From: Macquaria australasica
Taxonomy: Eukaryota; Chordata; Actinopteri; Centrarchiformes; Percichthyidae
Assembly (NCBI GenBank): GCA_005408345.1
Contig: SEMN01000033.1
Coordinates: 1,091,001-1,155,000 of the forward strand
Direction: 5' to 3'
Length of the DNA stretch: 64,000 nt
The notes under the pieces are model-generated. The model saw only the letters and a program-made list of their open reading frames with translations. It did not search any database and was not told the origin of the DNA. Within the stretch, counting starts at the first letter, position 1. The number at the start of each line of letters is the position of its first letter. Below, one piece after another: positions 59,966 through 64,000 of this stretch. The position numbers and the translations under genes are program-made.

Positions 59966-61816
59966 ACACACACACAAGAACTCAATTAAAACTTCACGCT
60001 CATGCCTCCGCGCTTCCAAGAGAAGGTCAAGTCATCTTCACCCGCTTTGAATGCTAATGGGCAAACAAGCACACGATGGAAAACCCGCTTAGCAGAGACA
60101 CAAGTCTCTGTCGAGTCGATATAAAACAACAGAACAGTGAAAACACTTTACCTTGACTAATGTTTAAGCACCAAAGACAGGAGGTGGGTGTGCGAGAAAG
60201 ACAGAGAGGGTGGATTATTTACTGCTTTAACGCTCAGCCTTGAATATGCTGACTTCTACTGAGATTTCCATCAAGATTTTTATCTGAGGCCTTTTCATGG
60301 GTGGAGGAGAAGGCACCTGGCTGTGCAACATAAATGTTTAAACGAGAGAACTTGGGTTGGGGAAAATGGGGATGTTTGCTTGCATGGAGGTACACTGTCA
60401 AGACATGAAGATGCTTCTGTTGTATATGGATGGACAAGAATTTAAAGTTCTTAACTAACTTAAGAACTTCTTAACTAACTTGTGACTTGATGGCTCTTTC
60501 ACTGATGGACCAGCATTTGGCAAGCTCCTGTTTCTCATTGTAAATCTTCTCACCTGACAACTATCACACAGACAGAGTCTTAACTAAAGTGGGCATTACA
60601 TCTTTGCTTTGTCTTTCTGTGGATAAAGATATGTTTCTTTAATGTTATAGCTGACTAGTTTTGCAGAGCCAGACCACGTCATTCAACCTCAGTTTTTCTA
60701 AGACTGGGATGTACTCAGTCTGAACAACGACTGCTGAAGAATTGGTTTCAATCCTCACGGACCAGGTGTTGTAGAAGCATCTGCACGTTTTTTTTTTTTG
60801 ACTGAAAATTATAAACACAGACCAATGACATCCCTGCGAGTAGTGCATTAATCCAATCAGATTTCATCCATGGCCCTGCTAAACAACAATAAGTGAAGCT
60901 AGATCACAATGGAATCCATCCTCTATTGTAAAATAGAGCAAATCTGTACGCTTTTATGCTCTAAGATATTAGAAACCATATAGCGTATAGGAGATGTAAA
61001 GTAAAGCCAGAAAGATGTCTATGTACTCTCAATACATTCAAGGTCCCTGTCCATCTACAGCTTATTACATTTAGTATCACACAGTTATATTCTCCCATGC
61101 CATGCAAATTCCTGTACAATCTTCAAATACCTAGAATTGAAAATTATTCTGATGTTGGTCTTGTACTATGTCATGTCCATAACTACACTGGCTGTCTGTT
61201 ATGTACGGTTTAATAGCCCCGGAAAGGCCTGAACACAGCTGACATGGACTGGAGTTGGACATTTCCGTGTGTGTTGTGTGTGTGTGTGTGTGTGTGTGTT
61301 TGTGTGTACATCTGTGTGTGAGCTTGCTGCCTGTGCACATGTGCTTGTTAGTCTAGTGGTTCTGTAATGAAGCGTGAAATATTGTGCAACACGCCTTTCC
61401 TCCTGTGCTAGTTACTGACTAACACAGTGAGGCCAGGATTTCTTATGCAGAAAACAGCCTGCTAACTTTTTTTTTTTGTCTGGGTGTAATGTGTCCTCAG
61501 GCATTCTCACATCTTTGCTGTGTTGCATCGCAGAATATTTAGATAATGCTAGCTTGTTTGTTTGAGTCAGCGTCCTCACTCTAACGTAAGGGATTCGTGA
61601 ATCCTGGTAACATAATCAGTGCATATGGTTATCACCATAGCGAGAGCAGATCAGATGGCATATTTCATAAGAAGTGGAGTATGAGTATGGAAGATGACAT
61701 TTTAAGCAATGTGTGTGTGTGCATGAACTCTAAAAACACTTTGCTGAAGGAGGGCATATGAGCACCTATACATGCTGGCTTTCAATTACTGTGTGTGTGT
61801 GTGTGTGCGTGTGTGA

Positions 61817-61820
<4 letters not shown>

Positions 61821-61887
<67 letters not shown>
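61821..61887 (+). repeat. (GA)n microsatellite
   Basis: About 33 GA units, preceded by a GT repeat (61791-61814), in a ctnnd2 intron. Confidence 0.97.
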
Positions 61888-61890
<3 letters not shown>

Positions 61891-62661
61891 GTGTGTGTGA
61901 ATGATGGTGTCTGTGAATGTCCTTAAATTTAACTGGTAATCTCTACTATTTAACGAGTCCATTACAGGCTTACACTTCATCCTATCTGATGTCACTCCTC
62001 ATTAATTCAGTAGAACTCATTAGCCTGCATTGTTAAATAATTACCTACTGAGCAAAAAGACACAGAACTTGATTAAGCATCCCATTCAGAATTTAACAGT
62101 TGTTATTTTAGCTGCAGTTAAGTAACAGGAAAGGGCCATTGGTGCCAGTGCTAAAAAGCAAGCCATTTTCCAACTTTATCTCAGAATGTTTTGAACAATA
62201 CAGTGTACTAGCCCTAATAGTGGTAACGTTTGCCATTAAATGGTAATATTCAGTCATTTCTGTCTTCCTAAAGCAAAATAAACAACATTTGGCTTATTAT
62301 CAAGGGGCATTCTGGGAGGAAACATGGAGAGAAGTGTGGCAATGTTGTGGCATGAGCCCTCTATCAGGGAAACAAATTAAAAACAAATTAAAATATTTAT
62401 TGTAGTGCTGCTGGGCCAGCAACATTAAAATTACAGAGAGACACAAAGACAACAAAAATAAGGGGATGAATTCAGTACATGAATAGGACAGTACAATTAA
62501 ACTGAAACAAGTATAAAATATAGCAGAGGTGACATAGATAAAACGCATTGTTAACTCTCACTTTTCAGCTCCCACACAGCCTTGGTTAACTTGCAGAAGC
62601 TTTGTCATGTGAGAACTTTTTAGAATACTTTAGACTCAAGTATTATAGCATATCGTTCTTT

Positions 62662-62755
62662 AGGGGTGCCCCTTTGGCTGAGTGGTTAAGATGCCGACCA
62701 TGAACCGTAACGTCTCTGTGGATCTTTGTTGCATCTCTCTCTCCCCCGTTTCAAG
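62662..62755 (+). mobile_element. truncated tRNA-derived SINE
   Basis: GGGGTGCCCCTTTGGCTGAG followed by TGGTTAAGATGCCGACCATG resembles the head of a teleost tRNA-derived SINE, with an intact A-box-like TGGCTGAGTGG. The expected B box (GGTTCGATTCC-like) is missing between CGTAACGTCTC and GTGGATCTTTGTTGCATCTC, so an internal deletion has removed it and the copy should be silent. Confidence 0.65.
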
Positions 62756-63759
62756 AAATTACATTCACACAGTTATACATGGGAGCTGCCCAGAACAAAT
62801 ACAGACTGCTTCTTTTGGCCACTACTTTACTGAAGTCAACTTATGTACAAGTTATGTGCCTTGCTTAAGGGATAGCATGTCACCTCCCACTTCATTGATC
62901 CAGTTATCATCCAGTCTAGCAACCTGTCAAATATTTTTATCATCAAACCTTTAGGCTACAAATGAACTCCTTTGATTGACTGATTTGCTCCATCGCACTA
63001 ACAACAAAAAATATAATTTGAATATGGCATTGCTCTGGTTTGGTATATGCCTAGTATTCTCTTCTCACATGGTAAACCTGTTACCTATGCAGTTTCCATT
63101 TGATTTGAAATTTAAATCAGTGTCTACTAATGCAACCACAACTATACTACCAAAAGGAGAATGTTTCATTGTAATTACTGGTGTAATTGTAATGCAAAAG
63201 GTTCACAAAGTTGAATTTGTTTTTTGCCATTTACACTTTAGATACTAGACAGCTTATACAGTACATATGTCATTTGACATTGGTTATTCTTTCCAGGGTG
63301 CAACAGTGTACCTCAGGAAATGAGTTGAGAGTCACCGAGCAAATCACACGTTAGTCACTTTCTACAGTTTTAGTTGTCTGAAAATGAATGCAACATGTAC
63401 AGGAAAGATGTGAACATGAATGAATCTCAGACAGATGGCTCTCTAATGTTGCTCAAGGAACAAATGACCACTGAGTGACTTTGTCTCAAACAGCTGGTGT
63501 GTGGTAGCTCTGCACAAGTGTCTGACCATGTGTATGTGTTTGTGTGTGTGAGAGAGGGGGGCACTGGCAGGAGAGGGTCATCACCAGATGGCACACACAT
63601 GCATACAAACCAATTAATAGCAATAAAATAAATATGGAAACAAACTGATTCGTGACCACACACTCCTTATTCTTGATTCATCTAATAAGTCATCCTACTG
63701 CTCTCACACATCTGTGGGTGTCTGAAAGGAAACAGAATGAAAGTGCTTATGAGTATGGA

Positions 63760-63762
<3 letters not shown>

Positions 63763-63811
<49 letters not shown>
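63763..63811 (+). repeat. (CA)n microsatellite
   Basis: About 24 CA units followed by a GCGCGC stretch, near the right edge of the window. Confidence 0.97.
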
Positions 63812-63812
<1 letters not shown>

Positions 63813-64000
63813 GCGCGCGCATATGTACAGTGTATACAGCATGGAGGCAGCAGGTTTTCTCCGACTTGGCTGTAAACCAACAACCTGCAGGGAGGTAAAC
63901 AGCCCCTGAATGGAGGATATGGAAACCCCTCCACAGGAGACCTTGTGTCTGGCCTGATAACACTGCGTGTGTGTATGTGTGTGCGTACATATGTCTGAAT

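Larger units (their letters stand above)
14681..64000 (-). other. ctnnd2: ctnnd2 gene, 3' half (delta-catenin), overview
   Basis: Delta-catenin (NPRAP) belongs to the p120-catenin subfamily. Its Arm domain binds the juxtamembrane tail of classical cadherins, and its C-terminal PDZ ligand binds scaffolds at junctions and synapses. Ten exons joined by compatible phases give 569 complete residues: Arm repeats with a polylysine-bearing loop (residues 1 to about 330 of the window portion), a serine/arginine-rich tail, and the terminus SPDSWV. Exon order, splice phases and protein match the human gene. Distinction from ARVCF, p0071 and p120 rests on the tail (STGNYVDFYSA-RPYSELNYE) and the ASAPASPREM segment, which are specific to CTNND2. 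Teleosts often keep two co-orthologues (a and b); which one this is cannot be decided here. The N-terminal exons lie right of 64000. Confidence 0.95.
57099..64000 (-). other. ctnnd2: ctnnd2 intron (partial, at least 6.9 kb)
   Basis: No upstream ctnnd2 exon was found up to the window edge; the expected preceding block (ending in GCLR) is absent. Contents: a purine-rich tract (57175-57340), a hAT-like MITE (58281-58618), a 17-G run (59949-59965), a duplicated TTCTTAACTAACTT motif (60445-60482), GT repeats (61271-61300, 61791-61814), a long GA repeat (61821-61887), a truncated tRNA-derived SINE (62662-62755) and a CA repeat (63763-63811). Confidence 0.75.

Noticed and set aside
62662..62720. tRNA-Leu/Ser-like head GGCTGAGTGGTTAAGATGCC
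   Set aside because: The B box and 3' acceptor half are missing, so it is a truncated SINE and not a functional tRNA.

Overview
This window is nuclear DNA of a teleost fish, most likely a percomorph. The evidence is split genes with GT-AG introns and in-frame exons of vertebrate families, very abundant CA/GT microsatellites, and several dispersed repeats I recognise from percomorph genomes (about 7.5, 20.2 and 40.4 kb). There are no prokaryotic features, CRISPR arrays, viral genes or operons.

Two protein-coding genes can be supported, both on the minus strand. At the left edge (1-2.7 kb) are the promoter region, first coding exon and second exon of dap (death-associated protein 1, an mTOR-regulated brake on autophagy); the rest of dap lies left of base 1. 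From about 12.4 kb to beyond 64 kb is the 3' half of ctnnd2 (delta-catenin, an armadillo-repeat protein of the p120-catenin family found at adherens junctions and synapses). Ten coding exons were placed (57098 down to 14681). They join in a single frame of 569 complete residues and end in the PDZ-binding terminus DSWV. Upstream exons (N-terminal region and first Arm repeats) lie right of 64000. DAP and CTNND2 are also neighbours in the same orientation in human (5p15.2), which supports both calls.

Layout: 1-2.7 kb dap 5' part; 2.7-12.4 kb intergenic with interspersed repeats and two probable MITE/dispersed-repeat remnants; 12.4-14.7 kb probable ctnnd2 3' UTR; 14.7-57.1 kb ctnnd2 exons separated by introns of 0.6-14 kb; 57.1-64 kb part of a further ctnnd2 intron, carrying a clear hAT-like MITE with a perfect 8-bp target duplication and a truncated tRNA-derived SINE.

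The most interesting signals are: (UG)n repeats, in transcript sense, abutting splice sites of several exons (ctnnd2 exons at 57.0, 20.9 and 16.7 kb, and dap exon 2); proline/glutamine and Ser/Asn/Thr expansions in the delta-catenin tail and Arm region; a nearly perfect 28-bp-arm hairpin in a ctnnd2 intron; a G-quadruplex motif near the predicted ctnnd2 poly(A) site; and CRE-type motifs in the dap promoter. I did not find an evident new biological system.
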